A stretch of DNA of 47,407 bases from Thomasclavelia cocleata (lineage in GTDB: Bacteria > Bacillota_I > Bacilli_A > Erysipelotrichales > Coprobacillaceae): positions 1-47,407 of the forward strand of contig NZ_FOIN01000019.1 in NCBI RefSeq assembly GCF_900102365.1. Reading direction: 5' to 3'. Below the pieces are notes generated by a model. It did not search any database and was not told where the DNA came from. It saw only the letters and a program-made list of their open reading frames with translations. The position numbers and the translations under genes are program-made. Of this stretch, positions 24,194 to 32,077 are shown one piece after another (positions within the stretch are counted from its first letter, which is position 1; each line of letters opens with the position of its first letter).

Positions 24194-24760
24194 ATGAAAA
24201 TTTTACGTAAGTTTAAAGAATTATCACTAATGAAAAAAATACTATGTTTCATAGTAATTATTGGATTGATTGGAATAGTTGCTGGTGGCAGTTCTAATGG
24301 TGAAACAAAGAAAAAAGAGGATGAGCCTACTAATGAAGTAACAAATGAAAAGGAAGAATATAAAATAGGTGAAGTAGCTAAGGTTGGTGAAGTTGATTAT
24401 TTGATTAATAATGTTGAGGTAACTAAACAAATTGGTAGTGAATATGTAAATACAAAAGCAAAAGATACTTTTTTAATTATTGATATTTCAATTACTAATA
24501 ATGAAAAAGAATCTTTAACTGTAGCTGATAACTTTTTTAAATTATTAAATGGTGAAAATGAGTATTCAGCAGATAGTACAGGTGCCATCTATTTAAATGA
24601 TAATTCAATTATTTTTAAAGAATTAAATCCTGGGGTTACATTGCAAGGAAAAATAGTATTTGATGTACCTGAATCAGTTGCAATGGCAAATGAAACAAAA
24701 TTGCAGGTTCAAACAGGTATTTGGGGTAGTGAAAAAGATGTAATTTCATTGTCTAGATAA
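24194..24760 (+). CDS. DUF4352 secreted or anchored protein (188 aa)
   Basis: An N-terminal hydrophobic helix (residues about 14-32, MKKILCFIVIIGLIGIVAGG) is followed by a Glu/Lys/Asn linker and a beta-sandwich domain of the DUF4352 (telokin-like) type from about 58. Typical features are the phrase F-L-I-I-D-I-S-I-T-N-N, then L-N-P-G-V-T-L-Q-G-K-I-V-F-D-V-P. No lipobox cysteine is present, so it is more likely a membrane-anchored extracellular protein than a lipoprotein. GGGAGG lies 6 bases before the ATG. It stands 71 bases after the kinase gene. The function of the domain is not known to me. Confidence 0.8.
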   Translation: MKILRKFKELSLMKKILCFIVIIGLIGIVAGGSSNGETKKKEDEPTNEVTNEKEEYKIGEVAKVGEVDYLINNVEVTKQIGSEYVNTKAKDTFLIIDISITNNEKESLTVADNFFKLLNGENEYSADSTGAIYLNDNSIIFKELNPGVTLQGKIVFDVPESVAMANETKLQVQTGIWGSEKDVISLSR

Positions 24761-24785
24761 AATTTGTTATATAACGATATGGGGC

Positions 24786-24819
24786 TGTAACGAGTGAATA
24801 ACTCATTTCAGTTTCAAAA
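24786..24819 (+). repeat. Left 34-bp inverted repeat of a 3.2-kb island
   Basis: TGTAACGAGTGAATAACTCA followed by TTTCAGTTTCAAAA. It matches the reverse complement of 27934-27967 with two differences in 34 bases. The pair encloses the type III toxin locus, a decayed HEPN gene and a SecB-like remnant. Confidence 0.8.
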
Positions 24820-24936
24820 AACATAGTCATCTGTGCAATGGCATGAATTTAAGAATAATTATATTTCGGTAATCTAAAATAACTTGGGGTTCTGGGGTTT
24901 TAGATACTAAAAAATCATGGTATTAATTACTAAATT

Positions 24937-24988
24937 AAAAGAATCAGCTGTATATTAGTCAAATTAGATTAATCAGTTGATTCTTTTT
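24937..24988 (+). terminator. Orphan terminator
   Basis: AAAAGAATCAGCTG (24937-24950) pairs with CAGTTGATTCTTTT (24974-24987) with one wobble. It has the form of a strong terminator in either direction but follows no intact gene. Confidence 0.7.
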
Positions 24989-25066
24989 ATATGAAATAAT
25001 ATGATAATTGTATAATCACATTATTCTAACCTTTATATCAAATTATTATGAAGGGGCAAATATTAT

Positions 25067-25278
25067 ATGGAGCAATCTAGAATTGATTTATCAAGATATA
25101 GATTAGAGCAGGCAGAGCAATGTATTATTTCTAAGTTCTATATAAGATTGGAGATTTTATAGAAGTTATTGATTTTGTCAAGCATTCAGGAGTAATATCG
25201 TATTTTAGAAAGACTTACATTAAAATAGGTATTTTTGACATAAAACTATTAAACATTATTTTAGAAGTAAAAGTTTGA
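25067..25278 (+). pseudogene. Decayed HEPN-domain gene (UPF0332 / MNT-HEPN type)
   Basis: From ATG 25067 (AAGGGG upstream) the frame reads MEQSRIDLSRYRLEQAEQC, like the start of HEPN proteins of MNT-HEPN modules. It hits a stop at 25160. The next frame continues L-Y-K-I-G-D-F, then V-K-H-S-G-V-I-S-Y-F-R-K-T-Y-I-K-I-G-I-F-D to TGA 25276, matching the family's K-K-H-S-G-V-I-S-x-F-R motif. The central S-Y-Y-A-x-F-H region that holds the R-x4-6-H active site is deleted. No nucleotidyltransferase partner is seen. It is non-functional. Confidence 0.7.
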
Positions 25279-25347
25279 AAATGTAATCCATTTGGAAGAA
25301 TAAAAAGTATTTAAACTATCATATTATATATAAGCAAACTGTTTTTG

Positions 25348-25376
25348 TTGATTTTTTTATGATTATATGGTATATT
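25348..25376 (+). promoter_or_regulatory. Promoter of the type III antitoxin RNA and toxin
   Basis: TTGATT at 25348-25353, a 17-base spacer and TATATT at 25371-25376, with an extended TG at 25368-25369. The predicted transcript starts near 25383, immediately before the first AAAT repeat. Confidence 0.7.
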
Positions 25377-25384
25377 CTATTTGT

Positions 25385-25452
25385 AAATTGGAGGACCAAA
25401 GCCTGAGTTGGAGCGACTAAATCGGAGAACCAAAGCCTTAGTTGGATTAAAC
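25385..25452 (+). ncRNA. Putative type III antitoxin RNA: two 34-nt tandem repeats (ToxI-like)
   Basis: Two head-to-tail 34-nt units lie at 25385-25418 and 25419-25452. Each begins AAAT and contains GGAG, ACCAAAGCCT and AGTTGGA; differences fall mainly in the last six bases. CCAA and TTGG in each unit (25396-25399 with 25408-25411; 25430-25433 with 25442-25445) can pair. The unit length matches known ToxI repeats (34-36 nt). The AAAT at each unit border matches the A-rich cleavage site that ToxN enzymes use to release antitoxin units. The repeats stand between a promoter and a strong terminator directly ahead of the toxin gene, the standard type III order. Known systems often have 2-6 units; only two are visible here. 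Confidence 0.78.
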
Positions 25453-25460
25453 AGTTTGTT

Positions 25461-25499
25461 AACAGAGATACAACTCAAGTTGTTATCTCTGTTTTGCTT
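25461..25499 (+). terminator. Terminator between antitoxin RNA and toxin gene
   Basis: AACAGAGATACAAC (25461-25474) and GTTGTTATCTCTGTT (25479-25493) form a long stem with one bulged base and a TCAA loop, then T's. In type III systems a leaky terminator here sets the ratio of antitoxin RNA to toxin mRNA. Confidence 0.88.
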
Positions 25500-25523
25500 T
25501 CTTATAGGAAGGAGTTGTTTACA

Positions 25524-27269
25524 ATGAGATTATATAGACCTAAAAGTGATTATATTCAATATCTTTTTGATAGGGATAAAAGAATAATTAATTCAGAAAA
25601 TACGATAGGGGTTCCTATAAGATTAAATGAGTTAATATATTTTTTACCTATTGATTCACCATCTGTTTCTGATTATGAAGATGGCGTTCTAAAGAAATCA
25701 TCCCCAACTATAATGAGAATGTTCGATTTGAAAACCAAAATTTATTTAGGTAAATGTCTATTTTCAAACATGTTTTCAGTTCCTTATAAGGAGTTAGAAG
25801 TGGTTGATATAACTGATTTTGACGAAGAGAAATTTGTACTCATGGAAAAAAAGTTAGAATATATAAAAAGAAACCATGATAGAATTATGAAATCAGCTAA
25901 AATGCTTTTTAAACAAAAAAGTAGAAATTATAAGCAATCATATCTAAAATCTACTGTGGATTTTACTAAGATTGAAAATGCATCATTAGAATGGGAAATA
26001 CAAAAGTATGGGAAACATTATAATAGATTTCCTGATCAGAATTTCTTTTTAATAAATCCAAATATTGATGGGTTATCTGAATACTATTTAATGAATAAAG
26101 AAGTTAAAATTGCAAAAATTGTTTTTGATAACTCATTACAGAAGATTGATAGTATTTTGGAAATTTATAATGCAGAGTATGCACCACTAGAATGTTTTAA
26201 TAAAGATAAACTTGATAGTGAGAGAATGACTGCTTGGTTCAAAGGAAGAGGAATACCTTCATGGCGTGACGGATTAGATGATTTCTTAGAAAATCTAGGG
26301 ATAGAAAATAAGGATTTTTTATTGAATAGAGCATATGGTTTATCTCTGTCGGATCAATATTGGATGAATCCAGTTGAGAGATTAATGGATTGGAAAGATA
26401 TTAATTTTTTTGATCATGATTTTAATAGTCAAGATTTCATAGATGCTTCTTTTGAAGATAAATTTGTAGACAATAGAGCAGTTGATTTTTATTCACCTAA
26501 TAACACATCTGATGGAATGCTGAAAAAAGTATGGATTGTAGGAGAAGATAATCAAAGGTATCTTTTGAAAGGATCGTTTAAAAGAAAAGGATTAGAACCA
26601 TTTAATGAAGTTCTATCAGGAATGATAGCACAAGCAATCAATTTGGAATATATCCCTTATACTATTGAAGTGATGAACAAAACACTTTTTTCAAAATGCA
26701 AATGTTTCATTGGTAAAGATACAGAACTTATTTCAGCATATGCAATTCTGGCAAAAGAGAACATAGATATGAAAGAAAACTGTGTAAATGTTATGAACCA
26801 CTATATTAGAATATTAAAAGAAAAAAGTGTTTTTGCGGTTGAAGAAAAGTTGGCTAAAATGTTTATCTTAGATTATTTAATGGTTAATCAAGATCGACAT
26901 TTAGGAAACTTTGGTATTATAAGAAATGTTAATTCATTAAAATGGGAAGATATTGCTCCAAATTTTGATAGCGGACAAGCTATGTTTTCTCAAAAAGAAG
27001 TATATGAAATGAATTTTGTGAAAGCAGAAGGTTGTTTCTTTAATAATAAGAATTTAGATTTTGAAGAAATATTAAAACATGCTCAGACATTATTTCCATC
27101 AATTCAATTGAATTTTGAAAGTTTAGAAAGTATACCATACAAGTGGAAAAACGAGTTGAAAAAATATCAATATGTTTCATTAATTAGTGATGAAAAAATT
27201 GATGTGCTTATAGAGGGGCTTAAATTAAGAATTGCAAAATTAAAAGAAAATCTATTTAATAGATTATAA
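25524..27269 (+). CDS. ToxN/AbiQ-like endoribonuclease fused to a HipA/CtkA-like kinase (581 aa)
   Basis: Residues about 1-155 look like a type III toxin: S-D-Y-I-Q-Y-L near the start, then Y-F-L-P-I-D-S-P-S (about 39-47) where ToxN has a P-L-x-S-P-K active-site loop, S-S-P-T-I-M-R-M, and L-F-S-N-M-F-S-V-P in place of the L-N-N-M-I-P strand. The helix L-E-Y-I-K-R-N-H-D-R-I follows. Residues about 170-580 form a HipA/CtkA-type kinase: L-S-L-S-D-Q-Y-W-M-N-P linker motif, L-L-K349-G nucleotide-binding lysine, catalytic N-Q-D457-R-H-L-G-N462 and metal-binding N-F-D482-S-G. Typical ToxN proteins are about 170 residues and HipA about 440, so the size fits a fusion. I chose ATG 25524 with GGAAGGAG upstream; the longer reading starts inside the terminator. 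The frame is open throughout. Confidence 0.82.
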   Translation: MRLYRPKSDYIQYLFDRDKRIINSENTIGVPIRLNELIYFLPIDSPSVSDYEDGVLKKSSPTIMRMFDLKTKIYLGKCLFSNMFSVPYKELEVVDITDFDEEKFVLMEKKLEYIKRNHDRIMKSAKMLFKQKSRNYKQSYLKSTVDFTKIENASLEWEIQKYGKHYNRFPDQNFFLINPNIDGLSEYYLMNKEVKIAKIVFDNSLQKIDSILEIYNAEYAPLECFNKDKLDSERMTAWFKGRGIPSWRDGLDDFLENLGIENKDFLLNRAYGLSLSDQYWMNPVERLMDWKDINFFDHDFNSQDFIDASFEDKFVDNRAVDFYSPNNTSDGMLKKVWIVGEDNQRYLLKGSFKRKGLEPFNEVLSGMIAQAINLEYIPYTIEVMNKTLFSKCKCFIGKDTELISAYAILAKENIDMKENCVNVMNHYIRILKEKSVFAVEEKLAKMFILDYLMVNQDRHLGNFGIIRNVNSLKWEDIAPNFDSGQAMFSQKEVYEMNFVKAEGCFFNNKNLDFEEILKHAQTLFPSIQLNFESLESIPYKWKNELKKYQYVSLISDEKIDVLIEGLKLRIAKLKENLFNRL

Positions 27270-27513
27270 AGTACAATTGTAAGAAAAAGATGATATAACA
27301 AGGAAATGTTATACAAAGTGAAATTCTCATTTCAGCCAAAAAATATTGTTGTATCTATAAAGGGATATAATAAATCGAATACAAGTTGTTTTTAAGATGT
27401 TCAAATTTGAACATCTTTTTGTTGGGAATAAAGTCAGGAGGAAACTATTTATTATTATAAAGTGAGATTCACATAGGGCAAAAGCCTTTTTATTATGTTG
27501 ATTAACACATTAA
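27270..27513. other. Short gene-free stretch after the toxin
   Basis: Contains a partial third match to the island's repeat sequence (CTCATTTCAG at about 27328-27337) and the toxin's terminator. A 29-codon reading from about 27308 exists, but nothing supports it as a gene. Confidence 0.45.
27393..27421 (+). terminator. Terminator of the toxin gene
   Basis: AAGATGTTCAAA and its perfect complement TTTGAACATCTT form a 12-bp palindrome, followed by T's. Confidence 0.8.
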
Positions 27514-27843
27514 ATTAAATATGATTTTGATCATTTAAAAGATGATGAAACAATAAAAAGTAGATTATGCTTAAAGACGCAAGTTAAAAAGCTTACTAAT
27601 AACAATAGAATTTTAAGTGTTAATGTTGTAATATCTGTTTTTTTTGAATTTTCAAATTGTGAAGAAGTGTTGAATAGAGATTTTGATGATATATTAAAAT
27701 ATGATGGTATTGCAATATTATTTACTTATGTAAGAACATTGATTCAAAATATGACATCTTATGATTGTTCAAATTCAAGAATTTTATTACCTCCAATTAA
27801 TATTAAAGCAATTGTTGATGAACTTGATAGTAAAGAGGAATAG
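27514..27843 (+). pseudogene. 5'-truncated SecB-like chaperone gene
   Basis: A 109-codon open frame with no credible start codon. It begins right after a TAA and reads K-Y-D-F-D-H-L-K-D-D. Its second half has D-G-I-A-I-L-F-T-Y-V-R-T-L-I-Q-N-M-T, then I-L-L-P-P-I-N-I, the closing pattern of SecB-family chaperones (A-I-L-F-P-Y-L-R and L-P-P-I-N). Roughly the first 30 residues are missing. SecB-like proteins occur as export chaperones and as partners in toxin-antitoxin-chaperone modules. Three stop codons in a row end the frame. The family assignment is by eye. Confidence 0.55.
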
Positions 27844-27877
27844 TAGTAAAATCTAAAAAACAGCTTAAAAAAATAGT

Positions 27878-27925
27878 AATCCACAATAACCTGGGGTAAA
27901 TAAGTTATTGTGGATTATTGTGTTT
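27878..27925. terminator. Structured hairpin before the right inverted repeat
   Basis: AATCCACAATAAC pairs with GTTATTGTGGATT around CTGGGGTAAATAA. It is nested within AACAGCTT and AAGCTGTT at about 27860-27868 and 27928-27935. It may be a terminator or part of the island's end structure. Confidence 0.55.
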
Positions 27926-27933
27926 TCAAGCTG

Positions 27934-27967
27934 TTTTGAAACTGAAATGAGTTCTTTACTCGTTACA
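27934..27967 (-). repeat. Right 34-bp inverted repeat of the 3.2-kb island
   Basis: Reverse complement of 24786-24819 with two differences. It lies 30 bases beyond the end of topB. Confidence 0.8.
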
Positions 27968-27997
27968 ACCGTTTTTAGAAAAATATTTATTTAGCAC

Positions 27998-30175
27998 TTA
28001 TTTTAAATCATCTTTAAGTTTTAATAATGCTGCAAATGGAGAATCTTCAATCGATGTTTGCTGTTTTTTTTGTTGATTCATATATTTTTTAACATCACTT
28101 TTACGAGCTAACGAACTTTTATTTTCACGTTCTTTTTTAAATGCATTCATGTGTTGGCGGTAACCACATGTTTTACAAACAAACATTTGCTTATCACCTT
28201 TTCCTACAAGTTCTAATTTTTTATGACAATTAGGACATCTGGCGTTAGTGACAATTGAGATTGTTTCACGATGTTTACAATCTGGGTTTGAGCATACTAA
28301 CATTTTTCCCTTTTTTCCATTTACTTCAAGCATAAGTTCACCGCAATCTGGACATTTTTTGGTAGTCAGGTTTTCGTGTTTAAATTTAGCTTGACTAGAA
28401 CTAATTTCAGTAATTATATTTTGAGTATAATCTTTTATTTCATTAATAAAGTTATTTGATTTTTGTTGTTTTTTTGCAATTTTTGCTAATTCCATTTCCC
28501 ATTTGGCAGTTAATTCAGGTTCTTTTAAGTCTTGAGGGACTAATTGTAAAAGCTGTTTACCTTTACTAGTAACCCTGATATCATTTCCATGTTTTTCAAT
28601 TAAAAAAGTATTAAATAGTTTTTCGATAATATCTGCTCTTGTAGCAACGGTTCCTAAACCACCAGTATTTTTTAATGTTGTATTAATTTGTTTTGATGAG
28701 CTGTTTGTAAATTGAATAGGATTTTCCATTGCTGATAGTAATGTTGCTTCGTTGAAATAAGCTGGTGGAGTAGTTTGTCCAGTTGTTTTAATGATTTCAT
28801 TAACTGTTATTGTTTCATGTTGTTTTAATAGTGGTAAAGACTGATCGTCATTGTCTTCATCTTCAATTTTTCCATAAACTTCTTTCCATCCAGTTTGTTT
28901 TTCGATTTTACCTTTAGCAGTAAATTTTTCTTTATTAATAACTGCTTTGATAACTGTCTGTTCATATAGATATGGTGGTAAAAGAACCGCTAAAAAGCGT
29001 TTTAAAACTAATTCATATATCTTCATTTCTTTATCACTAAATGATCCTAACATTGCTGGTTGTTCAGTTGGGATAATCGCATGATGATCACTTACTTTGC
29101 TGTTATTTACAAAATGAGCTTGTTTTTTAATTGGGACAGCTAAAATTTTATTAATTATATGATCATAATAACCTCCTTTACTAGCTTCAAGACGTTCTTT
29201 TAAAGTAGGAACGATATCATCTGTTAGATAACGAGAATCAGTACGTGGATATGTTAAAACTTTATGGTATTCATATAAATCCTGCATAATTGATAATGTT
29301 TCTTTTGCTGAAAAACCATACAGTTTATTAGCGTCTCTTTGAAGTTCAGTTAAATCATATAACTGTGGAGCATATTTCTTTTTAGTTGTCTTATTAATCT
29401 CAGTGATTTTTAGTGAATGATTTGAAATATTTGTAATTATGTCATCAATGTTTTCTTCATCAAAAAGATGAGATTCATTTTTATTTGATTGCCATGACCA
29501 GTTAATATCTTTAGTTATTACTTTAATGCCATAAAAAGTACGTGGGGTGAAGTTTTTAATTTCTTCTTCTCTTTTAGCAATCATTGCTAATGTTGGAGTT
29601 TGTACACGACCACATGCTAATTGGGCATTATATTTACATGTCAAAGCTCTAGTGGCATTAATACCTACTAGCCAATCAGCAATACTTCTGCTATAAGCAC
29701 TATGATATAATGCATCGTAATCATGGGAATTTTTTAAATTTTTGAAACCTTCTTTTATTGCTTTATCAGTTACTGAAGAGATCCATAATCTTTGCATTGG
29801 TTTTTTAATATGTGCTTTATTAATGATCCAGCGAGCTACTAGTTCACCTTCACGTCCAGCATCGGTTGCAATAACAATATTATTTACATCATTGCGATTC
29901 ATTAAATTTTTAACTGCATTATATTGTTTAGTTGTGTTTTTAATAACAACAAGCTGCATTTTATCAGGGATAATTGGAAGATCATTGATATCCCACTTTT
30001 GATATTGTTTATCATATTTCTCTGGATCGGCTAAAGTGACTAAGTGTCCTAAAGCCCAAGTTACAATATATTTATTTCCTTCTAAACCACCATTTATACT
30101 TTTAGTACAGTTGAAAACACGTGCGATGTCACGCCCTACAGATGGTTTTTCTGCTAAAATTAATGTTTTTGCCAT
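27998..30175 (-). CDS. topB: DNA topoisomerase III (725 aa)
   Basis: A type IA topoisomerase that passes single strands and unlinks DNA during replication and recombination. The N-terminal Toprim domain starts MAKTLILAEKPSVGRDI and has D-A-G-R-E-G-E. The active-site tyrosine is Y309 in L-T-Y-P-R-T-D-S-R-Y. The C-terminus carries two zinc ribbons: C-P-D-C-G ... C-S-N-P-D-C near residue 610 and C-P-N-C ... C-K-T-C near 645. The length is normal for TopB of Firmicutes. GAGG precedes the ATG. It is alone on the minus strand, facing the island. Confidence 0.95.
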   Translation of the reverse strand: MAKTLILAEKPSVGRDIARVFNCTKSINGGLEGNKYIVTWALGHLVTLADPEKYDKQYQKWDINDLPIIPDKMQLVVIKNTTKQYNAVKNLMNRNDVNNIVIATDAGREGELVARWIINKAHIKKPMQRLWISSVTDKAIKEGFKNLKNSHDYDALYHSAYSRSIADWLVGINATRALTCKYNAQLACGRVQTPTLAMIAKREEEIKNFTPRTFYGIKVITKDINWSWQSNKNESHLFDEENIDDIITNISNHSLKITEINKTTKKKYAPQLYDLTELQRDANKLYGFSAKETLSIMQDLYEYHKVLTYPRTDSRYLTDDIVPTLKERLEASKGGYYDHIINKILAVPIKKQAHFVNNSKVSDHHAIIPTEQPAMLGSFSDKEMKIYELVLKRFLAVLLPPYLYEQTVIKAVINKEKFTAKGKIEKQTGWKEVYGKIEDEDNDDQSLPLLKQHETITVNEIIKTTGQTTPPAYFNEATLLSAMENPIQFTNSSSKQINTTLKNTGGLGTVATRADIIEKLFNTFLIEKHGNDIRVTSKGKQLLQLVPQDLKEPELTAKWEMELAKIAKKQQKSNNFINEIKDYTQNIITEISSSQAKFKHENLTTKKCPDCGELMLEVNGKKGKMLVCSNPDCKHRETISIVTNARCPNCHKKLELVGKGDKQMFVCKTCGYRQHMNAFKKERENKSSLARKSDVKKYMNQQKKQQTSIEDSPFAALLKLKDDLK

Positions 30176-30474
30176 TTTATTACCTCATTTCTAATTTATT
30201 TTACCACATTATCTATTAATGTGATATCAAAACTATAAAATGATACCGCTATCTTTTTTTACTGATAAAATCACAAGTATTTTTAGTTTTAATAAATTAT
30301 AATTTTATAATATATTAAAAAATAGTGATAATAGAATAATAAAAACCACGAACAATAAATAGTTTTCATTGTAAATAAGATAAAAATATTATACAATACT
30401 ATTGTGTTTTTTGCATAAAATGAATTTATATATTCATATAAATAAAACACATAGAAGAAAATGGGGGGCAAAAA

Positions 30475-32031
30475 ATGTCAGAAATTAATGCCGTTTCTAT
30501 TTTAACCTATGTTCTAGCTGTAGCTTTAGGATTTTTTATAAACTATTTAATAAATAAATTAAAAATATCTAAGGCTAACGTAAGTGCTGCAAAAATTATT
30601 GATGAAGCAACTGTTAAAGCAGATAATCTTATTAAAGAAGCAATTTTAGATGCAAAGACAGAAGCTTATGAGTTAAAACTTCAAGCTGAAAAGGAAGCTA
30701 AATTACAAAGACAAGAAATTACTGCACTTGAAAATAAACTTTTACAAAGAGAACAAACAATTGATCGAAGAGATATTGCGGTTCAGGGAAAAGAAGATGT
30801 TTTAGCACAAAAAGTAGTACAATTAGACGAAAGAGAAGCCGGACTAGGGAAACTAGAAGCTGAATTAAAAGAAAAGATTAATGCCAAAGTTGGCGAATTA
30901 GAAAAAATTGCTGCAATGTCAGCGAATGAAGCAAAACAAGAATTATTTAAACAGGTTGAACAACAAATTGCTACTGAAATGACAGCATATATCAAAGATC
31001 AAGAAGAGGAAGCTAAATCTAAAGCGAGTCTAATTTCTCGAGATATTATTGCTAATGCAATTAATCGTTACGCTCAAGAAGAAACAGTTGAAAGAACTGT
31101 TTCAGTAGTTGCTTTACCTAGTGAAGAAATGAAAGGGAGAATAATCGGTCGAGAAGGACGTAATATTAAAGCAATCGAACAAACTACAGGGGTAGATTTA
31201 ATTATTGATGATACTCCTGAAGCAATCACGATTTCATGTTTTGATCCAGTACGCCGAGAGATTGCAAGATTATCATTAGAAACTTTAATTCGTGATGGTC
31301 GGATTCAACCAGGTAGAATTGAAGAAGTAGTTGAAAAAACTAAAAATGAATTAGATGAAGTAATAAGAAAAACAGGAGAAGATGCGATATTTGAATTAGG
31401 AATTTCAAGAATTGATAAAGATATTATCATGATGTTAGGGAAACTTAAATATCGTACTAGTTATGGACAAAATGCTTTACAACATTCTTTAGAAGTTGCA
31501 CATTTAGCTGGAATCATGGCAGCTGAATTAGGTTTGAATCAACAATTAGCAAGACGGGCTGGATTGTTACATGATTTGGGAAAAGCAATTGATCATGAAA
31601 TGCAAGGTAGTCACGTTGAATTAGGTGCTAAGTATGCTAAAAAGCATGGAGAACATCCAGTTGTTGTAAATGCAATTGAATCTCATCATGGTGATGTACC
31701 TGCAACTAGTGTGATTTCAATTTTGGTTGCTGCAGCTGATACTTTAAGTGCGGCACGACCTGGAAGTCGTAGTGAGACAATTGAAAACTATATCCAGCGT
31801 TTAGAAAAACTTGAAGAAATGGCAAAAAGTTTTGATGGTGTAGATCGTGTTTTTGCGATTCAAGCAGGACGTGAAGTACGTATTGTCGTTAAACCTGATA
31901 AAGTGGATGACTTGATGTCACATAAAATAGCTCGTGATATTAAGAATAAGATTGAAGAGGAACTTACATATCCTGGTCACATTAAAGTAACTGTAATTCG
32001 TGAAATTCGTGCTAGCGAAGTAGCAAAATAA
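30475..32031 (+). CDS. rny: Ribonuclease Y (518 aa)
   Basis: A membrane-bound endoribonuclease that starts mRNA decay in Firmicutes. The N-terminal membrane helix lies at about residues 8-24. It is followed by a long coiled coil to about 175, a KH domain ([16 protein letters not shown]) at about 215-270 and an HD domain with H-S-L-E-V-A and [11 protein letters not shown]. The length is normal. A GGGGGG site precedes the ATG. It is followed by ymdB, its usual neighbour. Confidence 0.97.
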   Translation: MSEINAVSILTYVLAVALGFFINYLINKLKISKANVSAAKIIDEATVKADNLIKEAILDAKTEAYELKLQAEKEAKLQRQEITALENKLLQREQTIDRRDIAVQGKEDVLAQKVVQLDEREAGLGKLEAELKEKINAKVGELEKIAAMSANEAKQELFKQVEQQIATEMTAYIKDQEEEAKSKASLISRDIIANAINRYAQEETVERTVSVVALPSEEMKGRIIGREGRNIKAIEQTTGVDLIIDDTPEAITISCFDPVRREIARLSLETLIRDGRIQPGRIEEVVEKTKNELDEVIRKTGEDAIFELGISRIDKDIIMMLGKLKYRTSYGQNALQHSLEVAHLAGIMAAELGLNQQLARRAGLLHDLGKAIDHEMQGSHVELGAKYAKKHGEHPVVVNAIESHHGDVPATSVISILVAAADTLSAARPGSRSETIENYIQRLEKLEEMAKSFDGVDRVFAIQAGREVRIVVKPDKVDDLMSHKIARDIKNKIEEELTYPGHIKVTVIREIRASEVAK

Positions 32032-32036
32032 AAAGG

Positions 32037-32062
32037 GGATAGGCCTAGCCTATCCTTTTATA
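32037..32062 (+). terminator. Terminator between rny and ymdB
   Basis: GGATAGGC (32037-32044) and GCCTATCC (32048-32055) flank a CTA loop and are followed by TTTTATAT. Confidence 0.75.
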
Positions 32063-32077
32063 TGAAAGGAAAATAAA

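Larger units (their letters stand above)
24761..25066. other. Left flank of the repeat-bounded island: inverted repeat and orphan terminators
   Basis: No gene is visible. It contains the left 34-bp inverted repeat (24786-24819), a hairpin around 24880-24915 and a strong terminator at 24937-24988 with no intact gene in front of it. This suggests that upstream genes have been lost. Confidence 0.6.

Noticed and set aside
25385-25452. Possible short CRISPR array
   Set aside because: The two 34-nt units are directly adjacent with no spacers, begin with AAAT and stand between a promoter and a terminator before a toxin gene. That is the type III antitoxin layout; no cas genes are near.
25494-25523. 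Earlier start for the ToxN-HipA gene
   Set aside because: The codons fall in the T-rich tail of the terminator and have no ribosome site; ATG 25524 has GGAAGGAG at good spacing.
30176-30474. Small gene between topB and rny
   Set aside because: Only an AT-rich minus-strand frame (about 60 codons, Y/F/I-rich) without a ribosome site; the stretch is best read as the divergent regulatory region of topB and rny.
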